This document shows, one piece after another, positions 17,615 to 25,826 of a stretch of 64,000 nucleotides of DNA. The notes beneath the pieces were generated by a model that saw only the letters and a program-made list of their open reading frames with translations, was not told where the DNA came from and ran no database searches. The translations under genes and the position numbers were made by a program. The DNA comes from Chryseobacterium sp. ISL-80 (GTDB lineage Bacteria > Bacillota > Bacilli > Bacillales > Cytobacillaceae). The stretch lies in the NCBI GenBank assembly GCA_018613055.1, contig JAGGQZ010000004.1:124001-188000 (forward strand), read 5' to 3'. Numbering within the stretch: the first letter of the stretch is position 1; every line of letters starts with the position of its first letter.

Positions 17615-19660
17615 TTATTTTACCGTGTAGGCAATGTTTTCAATTGTCCTGAAACCTTTTTCGAAGGCATCCGTGTCGAGCGGTTTCTGGATATAGTAAC
17701 CCTGCGCATAATGGCAGTCCAGGTCTCTCAAGATGTTCATCTGTTCATGTGTTTCTACGCCCTCAGCAACAATCTTCACTGCTAGTCCCTGCCCCATGGT
17801 GATGATTGCCTTGACGATGGCAATATCAGAAGGATCGTCATGCAGATTATTGATGAAGGACTGGTCGATTTTTAACGTATCGATCGGCAAATTGCGTAAA
17901 TAGCTTAATGACGAATAACCTGTCCCAAAATCATCGATTGATACCTTCACACCGAGCTCCTGTAATGACTTCATGACGGAAATGCTGTAAACAATATCCT
18001 TCAGCATCGCGCTTTCTGTCAATTCCAGAGAGAGGTATCCAGGGTTAAGCCCGGAAAATTTCAGAGCCTCAATCACCTGGCCGATAAAAGCATGCTGCTG
18101 AAATTGATAGGCTGAGACATTAACAGAAATCCCGAGATTCGGGAATCCATTTTGCTGCCAGTACTTTGTCTGAACACATGCTGTTGTCAGTACCCAGGCG
18201 CCAATCTCCTCAATCAACCCTGTCTCCTCGGCGAGTGGAATAAACTGCGCCGGTGACACAAGTCCAAGATGCGGGTGCTGCCAGCGGATGAGGGCTTCTG
18301 TACAGGTGATTTCCCCTGATTTCAAGTCCATCAACGGCTGGTAGCAGAGATGAAATTCATTTTTTTGCAATGCTTTCCTTAAGTAGCTTTCCAGCTCCAG
18401 GCGCACCATTGCCTGGTCATTCATCCCGGTTGAAAAATAAGTGATCTTATTCCCGCCCTGATTTTTTGAACGGTTCATCGCGATATCAGCATTTTTCAGC
18501 AGGGTATGCTCATCGAGGCCATCCCCCGGAAATGAGCTGATCCCAATGCTGGCCGTGACAATAAATTCCTGATTCTGGTGATATAAAGGCATTGAGATAA
18601 GCTTTTGCAATTCTCTTGCCATCCTGGTCGTCTGATCGATCCTGACATCCTCTGTCAGGAGCATCGTGAATTTATCGCCACTGAATCTGCCAAGATAGGC
18701 ACCTTTTGGTATCTGATTCTGGATTCTGTCAGCCAGCTGCTTCAAAACAATGTCACCCGCATAATGTCCAAGACTGTCATTAATGATTTTGAAGCGGTCA
18801 ATATCAATAACAAGGACCGCCAGCAGTTCTTTTTTATGCTTAGCGCGGTGGATCATTTCCTCCAGCTGTTCCGTGAATCTCATCCTGTTGGGCAAACCAG
18901 TATCCTGGTCATAATAGGCAAGCTGGATGATTCTTTCCTCTGTCTTTTTTTGATGGGTGATATTCCTGCCGATTCCATATGTTCCTACACACGATCCATT
19001 GACCGTGATTGGGATGTTTTTCATCTGGAAAATCTGGGACTCACCGCTCTTGATCTGGATCTCGATGGTATAGGTCTGATCTTTTCCTTTTAACGCCTGA
19101 ATAAAATGCAATTTTGCACGATGAACGTCTTCTGGATTGATAAAATTCAGCGCAGACCTGCCAATAAGTTCGCTTTCATCATAGCCGAAGGTTTTCATGA
19201 ACGCCCGGTTAACACTTGTGAAATTCCCGTTCAAATCTGTCGAATAGACAAAATCTCCATTATTGTCAAATAGGGACCGATAATATTGTTCGGAAACCTC
19301 AAGGCTTTCATTAAGGTGAAGGATGTCTTGTTGCGTAGTTGCCAGCAAGTGGGTCAATGTGTTGATGGTGTGCTGGTCGTGGCGCCCTGGATTGAGCTCT
19401 TGTTTGTTGAAAGCAGTAAAAGAGATAAGATATGGATGCTCATCGTGAAGATTCCCTTTTGCTTCACAACAAAGAACAGCAGATACAGGAAGCTGCTTTT
19501 TAAGGAATTGCTGAAGGTGTTTAAGCTTCCCTGCTTCTGTATAAAAAATTTGCACTAATAGATTGGCATGCTCTTTGAATGAATTGCTCTCTATAAAGCT
19601 ATTAAGTTGTCTGTCACTTTCGTAAACGCAGCTTTTTGTCGTAGCCATTGCATTCTCCAT
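17615..19660 (-). CDS. PAS-GGDEF(degenerate)-EAL cyclic-di-GMP signalling protein
   Basis: A 681-aa protein without clear membrane segments. The N-terminal 100 residues (ANLLVQIFYTEAGKLKHL) weakly resemble the start of a FIST sensor domain. A PAS domain follows (about 125-245; YRSLFDNNGDFVYSTDLNG), then GGDEF (about 250-415) and EAL (about 425-675). The GGDEF active site reads SGDKF, so diguanylate cyclase activity is doubtful although GTP binding remains possible. The EAL domain keeps EALIRW, NVSAYQF, ELTES, DDFGTGYSS, LKID and AEGVET, so it should be an active c-di-GMP phosphodiesterase. The ATG at 19660 is used here; ATG at 19648 (MATTKS) has a better placed GGAG and is a real alternative. 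It is monocistronic. Confidence 0.9.
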   Translation of the reverse strand: MENAMATTKSCVYESDRQLNSFIESNSFKEHANLLVQIFYTEAGKLKHLQQFLKKQLPVSAVLCCEAKGNLHDEHPYLISFTAFNKQELNPGRHDQHTINTLTHLLATTQQDILHLNESLEVSEQYYRSLFDNNGDFVYSTDLNGNFTSVNRAFMKTFGYDESELIGRSALNFINPEDVHRAKLHFIQALKGKDQTYTIEIQIKSGESQIFQMKNIPITVNGSCVGTYGIGRNITHQKKTEERIIQLAYYDQDTGLPNRMRFTEQLEEMIHRAKHKKELLAVLVIDIDRFKIINDSLGHYAGDIVLKQLADRIQNQIPKGAYLGRFSGDKFTMLLTEDVRIDQTTRMARELQKLISMPLYHQNQEFIVTASIGISSFPGDGLDEHTLLKNADIAMNRSKNQGGNKITYFSTGMNDQAMVRLELESYLRKALQKNEFHLCYQPLMDLKSGEITCTEALIRWQHPHLGLVSPAQFIPLAEETGLIEEIGAWVLTTACVQTKYWQQNGFPNLGISVNVSAYQFQQHAFIGQVIEALKFSGLNPGYLSLELTESAMLKDIVYSISVMKSLQELGVKVSIDDFGTGYSSLSYLRNLPIDTLKIDQSFINNLHDDPSDIAIVKAIITMGQGLAVKIVAEGVETHEQMNILRDLDCHYAQGYYIQKPLDTDAFEKGFRTIENIAYTVK

Positions 19661-19732
19661 ATTCTATATTTCTCCAATATCCCTACCTCTTAAATTACCA
19701 TAACTAACTGGGCGAAGATATGACAAAAATAG

Positions 19733-19763
19733 AAAAGCTGTCCATTTCTGGACAGCTTTTTTT
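19733..19763. terminator. Bidirectional hairpin between yisL and the EAL gene
   Basis: AAAAGCTGTCC/GGACAGCTTTT with loop ATTTCT and T tracts on both strands. On the minus strand it terminates yisL; it lies upstream of the EAL gene start. Confidence 0.8.
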
Positions 19764-19776
19764 CGACAAATCGTAT

Positions 19777-20130
19777 TTAGAACAAATCTGTTCCGAGTGG
19801 CAGTGAGAAACCCAAATAAAGTACAAGCAGGATTGCTACGATGAATTGAACCCACAAAATAGAAGCCTTTTCGTTCTTTCTTGTACGGATCAAGATCATT
19901 TCAAGCATAGAGATGACCCACAGGCCAACCGCTGCTTTCAGCACATACATAATGTTGATATTGATGCTGAAAAGAAGCCAGAAGCCAGTCAATAGAATCA
20001 GCACGTAAAATAATCTAAGGACCATCTGGACAATTTTCGCGCCCTTTTCTTTACCGCTTTTATGTAGTCCCAGTGCTACGAAGAATAAAACCAAAGCCAA
20101 AAACCAGGCTGTCATATGGGCATGTATCAT
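19777..20130 (-). CDS. yisL: YisL family (DUF1516/UPF0344) membrane protein
   Basis: A 117-aa protein with four hydrophobic segments (AWFLALVLFFVALGLH, LRLFYVLILLTGFWLLF, VGLWVISMLEMILI, WVQFIVAILLVLYLGF). N-terminus MIHAHMTAWFLAL, the central GAKIVQMVLRLFYVLI and the C-terminal LGFSLPLG match B. subtilis YisL. Its function is unknown. It sits between yisK and yisN, as in B. subtilis, but yhgE is inserted before it here. The start follows TAGGAGGACGGGTAC. Confidence 0.9.
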   Translation of the reverse strand: MIHAHMTAWFLALVLFFVALGLHKSGKEKGAKIVQMVLRLFYVLILLTGFWLLFSININIMYVLKAAVGLWVISMLEMILIRTRKNEKASILWVQFIVAILLVLYLGFSLPLGTDLF

Positions 20131-20216
20131 GTACCCGTCCTCCTAATAGTAAAGTCTAAAATATCATATCATATTCAATCCGAATTTCATAAGTATAAGG
20201 TAGTTTTGAACTCATT

Positions 20217-20247
20217 AAAAAAAGAGACACCCTATTCAGGATGTCCC
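20217..20247 (-). terminator. Terminator of yhgE
   Basis: On the minus strand GGGACATCC, loop TGAATA, GGGTGTCTC (all nine positions pair, allowing G-U), then TTTTTT. Confidence 0.75.
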
Positions 20248-20254
20248 CCAGCCA

Positions 20255-22831
20255 TTACATGGCCAAATCGGTTTGTTGCGGTTCTTCTTTTGTCTTAAAT
20301 AAATAGACAGTTACAGACATCAAAGCAAACAGGATCAGAAAACCAAGAAGAATACCCAGGTTCGTCAAGGCCATTGAAAAATCATTTAGTGAAATCAGAG
20401 CTTTAAATCCTGCAATCGAATAAGTAAATGGCAGGTAAGCACTTAAATTTCGTAGGTTCTCTGGCAGCATATCAATTGGAAGATTTGCTCCAGTTGTCGA
20501 AAGCTGCATGACAACCAATGCCAGTAAAATGAAACGGCCGATATTACCAAACAAAGCAAAGAACATAACGATTGCCGCAAAAACAATACTAACCAGTATA
20601 GCGAACATTATGAATCCAACTGGGTTTGTAACCTGCAATCCCAGGAATGCGAGGACTACAATGGATAGAAGGATTGCCTGTACCACGGCAAGGGACGCGA
20701 GATTCAAAAATTTAACTAAGAACCAGCTCACCTTGGATACATTTGGTTCCTGAGGCTTGTTGAAATTGATGAACATTGACATGATTAAAATCCCCACGAA
20801 TAATGCAAGTGTCATCACATATGGCGCAGTAGAATCTCTGTAAAGAGAATAACCGTTGACTTTGTTACTAATTAGTTCAACTGGTGAAGCGAACATGCCG
20901 ATATTTTTTTCATTAGCTTTAATCTTACCGGTTTCCTCAGCTCCATCCTTTAATCCGGCAGCCAATTCACCACTGCCATAATAAAGTTTCCCTGCTCCTT
21001 CATTCAGTTTTGTTACTCCATCAGTTAGATCTCCCCAGCCTTTTTCCACGCTGGCATTCCCGTCGCTGACTTGGACCACTCCTGAATGAATCTTGGAAGC
21101 TCCAGCTGTCAGCTCTCGCCATCCCTTATCTACGGTAGCATTTCCATCGCTGACCTGAGTTGCTCCTGAATTGATTTTAGATGCACCTGCAGTTAGCTCC
21201 TTCCAGCCTTTATCTACAGTTTGATTTCCTGCCGATATTAGGGCTGCACCGCCATCAAGCTCTTTGACTCCCGCTGTAATGGTTCCCCATCCTGCATTTA
21301 CGGACTTGTTTCCTGCAGCTAATTGAGATGTTCCATCATGAAGCAACCCGACCTTAGTGATCATTTCATCCCAGCCTGCCGCGACACTTGCAGTTCCGGC
21401 AGCCAGGACCGGGGCTTTTGCTGCTAAATCAGCTACCCCAGAGTTGAGCAATGTCTGCCCAACCACCATTTTATTGATTCCATCGGCAAGCGAGCCGTCA
21501 ACAGGAGGATTATTTTCTTTTAATGCGCCAGCCACTAGCTGAGCGGTGCCATTTACCTGTCCTAGAGTCCCATTAATTTCTTCAACTTTTGTTATAATAT
21601 CAACAATCTTTGGATCACCTTCTAACTCTGAATGATTTTGTATTAATTGCTGTAAAAGTTCTTTAAGTTCGCCAGTCTTAATTGTAGCTACATTGACTCC
21701 ATTAACTACACCTCTAGCACCTGGTTCAATTTGGGTCTTAACAGCCTGTTGTGCCCCTTGCAGTCCAGCTAAAACCCTTTCTGTACCAGCCTTAAGTTCG
21801 GGCATTTTTTCTTCTAACTGCTTACCTCCTGCAGCCAGTTGAGTGATACCCGGCTGTCCGTCTTTCAGCTTTTGCAGAAGCAATCCAGTCCCTGCATTTA
21901 CATCTGCTGATCCGTCCGCCAGCTTGGTTATGTCTGAGGATTTTTCATTTAGAGAGCTTAACAGCAGACCAGTCCCATCTTTCAGGTCTTTTGACCCGTT
22001 TGCAAGTTTTGTAATATCGCTTTGTTTAGATTTCAAGCTTCCTGCCAATTGAGCAGTACCGGCTGCGAGCTCCTTTGAACCGTTAGCCAGCTCGGAAATA
22101 CTTCCTTGTTTTCCGGCTAATGTGCCGGCCAATTGTCCTGTACCGCTTTTGAGTTCCAGAGTTCCGGCCGCAAGCTTGGAAATATCAGCTGACTTCTCAT
22201 TAAGAGAAGTTAATAAAAGCCCAGTTCCATCTTGAAGGTCAGCTGTTCCATCATGCAATTGCGCAGATCCATCAGCAGCTGTCTTAAATCCATCTGATAC
22301 TTCACCAAGATTCGCGAAAATATTATTCGCATATTTTTCCGTTATCTTGTTCGCCAGCTTCTCCCTTAACTTTTCAGTAGCACTTTTTGTGACCTGCGCA
22401 GCCATGAAATTCAGGCCTTCATTCTGGATATACTTGAGTTCCAACTTTTTCGGATCAGGTTCTAGGACCGTCGTCACTCTTTCAGAGAAGTCTTCTGGAA
22501 TTTCAATCACCATGTAATATTTAAAGCTTTCCAACCCTTTTTCTGCTTCCTGTGAATCTACAAACTTCCAGCCTAAGTCATTGCTTTTCTTCAAGTCTGC
22601 CACAAGGTCTTCCCCGACATTAAGGGGCTCGTTCCCGGACATGGCTCCTTTGTCATTATTGACAACAGCAACTGGCAGATTGGAGAGATTATCATACGGC
22701 TCCCAATCTGGAGACAGCAGTATACCGCCATAAACGATTGGCACCAATAAAGCTGCTATAACGGAATAGAGTACCCCTTTACTAGATGCCAGCTGGGACA
22801 TTTGGGCCAAAAACAAGCTAAACCAATTCAT
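20255..22831 (-). CDS. yhgE: YhgE/Pip family large membrane protein
   Basis: An 858-aa protein of the YhgE/Pip (phage infection protein) family. One N-terminal transmembrane helix (LYSVIAALLVPIVYGGILL) precedes a large extracellular region with VVNNDKGAM and a long array of about 30-residue units of the form AAGxxxLxxGTxxLxxxL (about residues 200-620), predicted helical/coiled. Five or six C-terminal helices form an ABC-2-like domain. Pip-type proteins act as phage receptors in lactococci; relatives include EsaA/YueB of type VII secretion. The normal role in Bacillus is unsettled. ATG 22831 (MNWFSLFLAQ) follows GGGGGAGTAAGA and replaces an upstream in-frame start at 22897. The promoter carries a TetR-type palindrome. 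The B. subtilis neighbour regulator yhgD is absent from this window. Confidence 0.9.
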   Translation of the reverse strand: MNWFSLFLAQMSQLASSKGVLYSVIAALLVPIVYGGILLSPDWEPYDNLSNLPVAVVNNDKGAMSGNEPLNVGEDLVADLKKSNDLGWKFVDSQEAEKGLESFKYYMVIEIPEDFSERVTTVLEPDPKKLELKYIQNEGLNFMAAQVTKSATEKLREKLANKITEKYANNIFANLGEVSDGFKTAADGSAQLHDGTADLQDGTGLLLTSLNEKSADISKLAAGTLELKSGTGQLAGTLAGKQGSISELANGSKELAAGTAQLAGSLKSKQSDITKLANGSKDLKDGTGLLLSSLNEKSSDITKLADGSADVNAGTGLLLQKLKDGQPGITQLAAGGKQLEEKMPELKAGTERVLAGLQGAQQAVKTQIEPGARGVVNGVNVATIKTGELKELLQQLIQNHSELEGDPKIVDIITKVEEINGTLGQVNGTAQLVAGALKENNPPVDGSLADGINKMVVGQTLLNSGVADLAAKAPVLAAGTASVAAGWDEMITKVGLLHDGTSQLAAGNKSVNAGWGTITAGVKELDGGAALISAGNQTVDKGWKELTAGASKINSGATQVSDGNATVDKGWRELTAGASKIHSGVVQVSDGNASVEKGWGDLTDGVTKLNEGAGKLYYGSGELAAGLKDGAEETGKIKANEKNIGMFASPVELISNKVNGYSLYRDSTAPYVMTLALFVGILIMSMFINFNKPQEPNVSKVSWFLVKFLNLASLAVVQAILLSIVVLAFLGLQVTNPVGFIMFAILVSIVFAAIVMFFALFGNIGRFILLALVVMQLSTTGANLPIDMLPENLRNLSAYLPFTYSIAGFKALISLNDFSMALTNLGILLGFLILFALMSVTVYLFKTKEEPQQTDLAM

Positions 22832-22859
22832 TCTTACTCCCCCATGAGATTTTATATAT

Positions 22860-22890
22860 ATATTAAAGCGACTGAATGAGTATTCAATCA
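22860..22890 (-). promoter_or_regulatory. yhgE promoter overlapped by a TetR-family (FadR/YhgD-like) operator
   Basis: On the minus strand TTGAAT (22882-22887), 16 bp, TAATAT (22860-22865). The palindrome TGAATGA-GTAT-TCAATCA (22873-22890, one mismatch) covers the spacer and -35. Its shape, TGAWTGA-N4-TCAWTCA, is close to the operator recalled for B. subtilis FadR and related TetR regulators of fatty-acid genes. Confidence 0.6.
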
Positions 22891-22974
22891 CTGCCACAAA
22901 TATATTCTCATATATAGGTAAATTCTCCTGCTAAGAATACTGAAAATAAAAAATATTTTTAAAATTATAATAAA

Positions 22975-23012
22975 ATAATAAAAAATTCTCCCTATAATTT
23001 ATAAGGAGAATT
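22975..23012 (-). terminator. Terminator of yisK
   Basis: A 14-bp stem with a single mismatch (AATTCTCCCTATAA with TTATAAGGAGAATT, 1-nt separation) followed on the minus strand by TTTTTTATTATTTTA. Confidence 0.75.
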
Positions 23013-23026
23013 AGTATATTTCTCTA

Positions 23027-23935
23027 TTAATCTGTCACTTTATTCCTTAACGTCCCAATCCCTTCAACAGTTATCTCAACTGTATCCCCTGCTTTCAGGA
23101 ACCTTGGCGGCTTAAAGCCTTTCCCTACTCCTGCCGGTGTCCCGGTCGCAATAATATCACCAGGCTCAAGCGTCATTCCTTGTGAAAGTACGGCAATGAC
23201 TTCTTCTACCGGGAAAATGAAGTTTTCTGTATTGGAGTCCTGTCTTACTTCATCATTAACGGTTGTCTTTATATCCAGTCCATTCGGATTGGCGATTGCT
23301 GATTTATGGACAATCCATGGTCCCATCGGGCATGTCGTGTCAAGGCTTTTGCCGATGAAAAACTGTTTATGCTTTGCCTGGAGATCACGGGCTGTAACAT
23401 CGTTTATAATTGTGTAGCCAAAAACGTAGTCCAGCGCTTCTTCCCTTTTAATCCCTTTCCCCTTCCTGCCGATGACAACTGCCAGTTCACCTTCATAGTC
23501 CAATTGCTCCGTCAATTCACTATGGGTTAAAATCTTTTGTTCATGGGCGGTAACAGTCGTAGGTGCTTTGGTAAATACCATCACATGCTCGGGAATATCT
23601 TCCTTGCTGCCCATTTCAATTGCATGCTCCGCGTAATTTTTCCCGACACAGAAAATATTTTTAGCCGGACGGGGAATTGGCGCCAGCAATTCAACAGTTG
23701 AAAGCGGAAGGTAAAATTCGCTTTCAAGCTTGTTATCCTTCACCCATTGGACTGTCTTTTCAGCTTCCTGAAAAAATTGGTCACCTAGCAAAAGGGCTTC
23801 AACCATGTCAGAAGGAAAGAACTTTTGGCCACTCATTTTTTCATAAACTTCCTGCAGTGGCAAAGCATGACTTCCTTCATCATTTACGATTCCGATCCAT
23901 TGGCCTTTTTCATTTTTAATCGTTACGAATTTCAT
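23027..23935 (-). CDS. yisK: FAH-family oxaloacetate tautomerase/decarboxylase-like YisK
   Basis: A 302-aa fumarylacetoacetate hydrolase-superfamily protein. An N-terminal domain (1-80) precedes the FAH barrel with IFCVGKNYAEHA, the metal-binding acid in LDYEGELAVVIG, GYTIINDVTARDLQ, and GDIIATGTPAGVG. Length and sequence match B. subtilis YisK (about 301 aa), which has been reported to act on oxaloacetate and to interact with the Mbl cytoskeleton. It is cytosolic. Its ATG overlaps the 3' end of the upstream P-loop gene by 20 nt, so DUF418 gene, P-loop gene and yisK form one operon. Confidence 0.9.
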   Translation of the reverse strand: MKFVTIKNEKGQWIGIVNDEGSHALPLQEVYEKMSGQKFFPSDMVEALLLGDQFFQEAEKTVQWVKDNKLESEFYLPLSTVELLAPIPRPAKNIFCVGKNYAEHAIEMGSKEDIPEHVMVFTKAPTTVTAHEQKILTHSELTEQLDYEGELAVVIGRKGKGIKREEALDYVFGYTIINDVTARDLQAKHKQFFIGKSLDTTCPMGPWIVHKSAIANPNGLDIKTTVNDEVRQDSNTENFIFPVEEVIAVLSQGMTLEPGDIIATGTPAGVGKGFKPPRFLKAGDTVEITVEGIGTLRNKVTD

Positions 23936-24461
23936 TTAAACTTCCCCCTTTAATCAATGTTTCGTTTATGAAATGCTCTGTATCCCGAGGATTTGTAAAA
24001 TGATAAACTTTTTTACCTGATGTTTTCATCTCATCGAGAAATGCAATGATTCCAGGTGCTTTTTTACGCTTGTATTGTGCCACCCACTTTATGAAGGTCC
24101 AATCAAGCTTTTCTTCACAGCCTTCATTCATATCAGGCCTGGACTTCCCATGATACATGACACGCCTTTTGAAAATTCCATAGAAGCATCTTGCAGTAGA
24201 ATAATCGAGGAAGATGATCGTGTCCGCTGCCCTCGCTCTCATCTCGATTGTGCTTCCATAGTTTCCATCCATGATCCACGAATCTTTTGCCATGATCTCT
24301 GTTAAAATAGCCTTCCACTCATCCCTTGCTGTCATTTCCCAGCCAGGTTTCCAATACAATGCGTCAAGATGGTGTACCTCTTTAGCAAGAGCCACTCCAA
24401 GCTTTCGGGTGAGTGTTGATTTTCCCGCACCCCCGTTGCCTATGATCATGATCTTTTCCAT
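23916..24461 (-). CDS. Small P-loop kinase-like protein (FlaR/topology-modulation family)
   Basis: A 181-aa adenylate-kinase-like NTPase with Walker A GNGGAGKSTLTRKLG (residues 8-22), HHLDALYWKPGW, WIMDGNYG and IIFLDYSTARC. This combination marks the Bacillus group annotated as FlaR or DNA topology modulation protein; that name is historical and a nucleotide-kinase activity is more plausible from the fold. The substrate is unknown. The gene overlaps its upstream neighbour by one base (TGATG) and yisK by 20 nt, indicating tight translational coupling. Confidence 0.82.
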   Translation of the reverse strand: MEKIMIIGNGGAGKSTLTRKLGVALAKEVHHLDALYWKPGWEMTARDEWKAILTEIMAKDSWIMDGNYGSTIEMRARAADTIIFLDYSTARCFYGIFKRRVMYHGKSRPDMNEGCEEKLDWTFIKWVAQYKRKKAPGIIAFLDEMKTSGKKVYHFTNPRDTEHFINETLIKGGSLNEIRND

Positions 24462-25642
24462 CAGGCTGCACCCTTTTTAAAACGCTGCTTCTTTAGATAT
24501 GTACCGCTTCGCCACAGCCATTCGACTGGGCCATAATAAAACCTTTTGATCCACCAGCTGCTGACAGCTAATTGACTTGCATAGATGGCAATAGCGAGCA
24601 ATGTTCCAGTGAATATAGAAACATCTCCATAGTAACCGAGTCCGTAACTGTAAAAAATCATCGTTGAAAAGATGGACTGGAATAAGTAATTGCTGATTGA
24701 CAGCCTGCCGGCAGCTTCGAGCGGGTAAAGGATCCTGTCCATTTTCCTGTTCTCGGAGAGAAGGGCAATGATCAGTGCATATGCCATCGCCAGCATCGCA
24801 CCACCAAAAATATCCTGGGCATAATCAGTCATCAATGTTCTTCCATAAAGGTACGGAACTGACTTGATCAGAAGACCGAGGATGGCAAGTACAGCTGCAT
24901 ATGTGCCAATTTTTTTCTTGTTCCTGTGTACTTGGTCGAACAGTCTTATCTTGGCCGCACCTGCCCCAACCATGAACAAAGGCAGAATCGTGATCAAATA
25001 GAAGAGCAAACCGATGAGATTATTATTTTTATACCACTCTGCCATTCTTTGTTCTGTCACTTCAGCAAAGCTGCCAGTTTGATAGACGGTCATTGCCTGT
25101 TCTGCAGCCTGTCCATCATACATCGAAAACTCTGCCCCTCCTTCCACCGCCGAGGCGGCACCGAGCATCAACACGAGAAGGACATTTGGAACAATATAGA
25201 TGGCCAGACCTGCAATCATCAATCTTTTAGCGCTCCATCCCAAAAAGAAAAGAAAGGCAAACCCGCAGACTGCATAGGTTATAAGGATATCCCCTTCCCA
25301 GATCAAGAAAGCATGGATGCATCCAATCAGCAGCAGCAGGGAAAGCCTTCTTAAGGCAAGAGGAGTGAACTTCAGGCCTTTATCGAGGATACGCTCTCTT
25401 AAGATTACCAGCCCATATCCGAACAACATCGCAAACAACGGATAAAAACTGGCCTGGATCAACACATCGATGAATCTGTATGTAAATAAATTGATATTTC
25501 TATCCCACCAGGTTTCAGGATCGATATAAAAATACGGTGAGTGGAATGAAATCATGTTGACAAGAAAAATCCCCAACAGTGAAAATCCCCGCATCCGGTC
25601 AATCGAAACGATCCTCCCCGATACCCTTCCTTTAATCTCCAT
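24461..25642 (-). CDS. DUF418 family membrane protein
   Basis: A 393-aa polytopic membrane protein with about ten transmembrane segments. The N-terminal signature RIVSIDRMRGFSLLGIFLVNM and the C-terminal block ISNYLFQSIFST...GPVEWLWRSGTY define DUF418 (B. subtilis YxaH/YrkO group). These resemble acyltransferase-like or transporter-like membrane proteins, but no function is established. The ATG at 25642 (MEIKGRVSG) follows AGAGGGGG and replaces an upstream in-frame ATG at 25663 that lacks a ribosome binding site. First gene of the operon with the P-loop protein and yisK. Confidence 0.85.
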   Translation of the reverse strand: MEIKGRVSGRIVSIDRMRGFSLLGIFLVNMISFHSPYFYIDPETWWDRNINLFTYRFIDVLIQASFYPLFAMLFGYGLVILRERILDKGLKFTPLALRRLSLLLLIGCIHAFLIWEGDILITYAVCGFAFLFFLGWSAKRLMIAGLAIYIVPNVLLVLMLGAASAVEGGAEFSMYDGQAAEQAMTVYQTGSFAEVTEQRMAEWYKNNNLIGLLFYLITILPLFMVGAGAAKIRLFDQVHRNKKKIGTYAAVLAILGLLIKSVPYLYGRTLMTDYAQDIFGGAMLAMAYALIIALLSENRKMDRILYPLEAAGRLSISNYLFQSIFSTMIFYSYGLGYYGDVSIFTGTLLAIAIYASQLAVSSWWIKRFYYGPVEWLWRSGTYLKKQRFKKGAA

Positions 25643-25782
25643 TTTCCCCCTCTTTCCATCCAATGTTTAACATATATTCTATGTATATCACACTATCAGC
25701 GAACATGCCAAAAGGAACGGAGGATCAAGCTTTGAAAGCCGCTGCCCGAGCTTTATACAAATTGAATAACGCGCATATGTTT

Positions 25783-25817
25783 TGATAGAAAAGGAGACAC
25801 CACATAACGGCATCCCC
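25783..25817 (-). terminator. Terminator of the acyl-CoA ligase gene
   Basis: On the minus strand GGGGATGCC, loop GTTATGT, GGTGTCTCC (nine pairs including G-U), then TTTTCTATC. It is very similar to the yhgE terminator. Confidence 0.65.
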
Positions 25818-25826
25818 CGCAATCTA

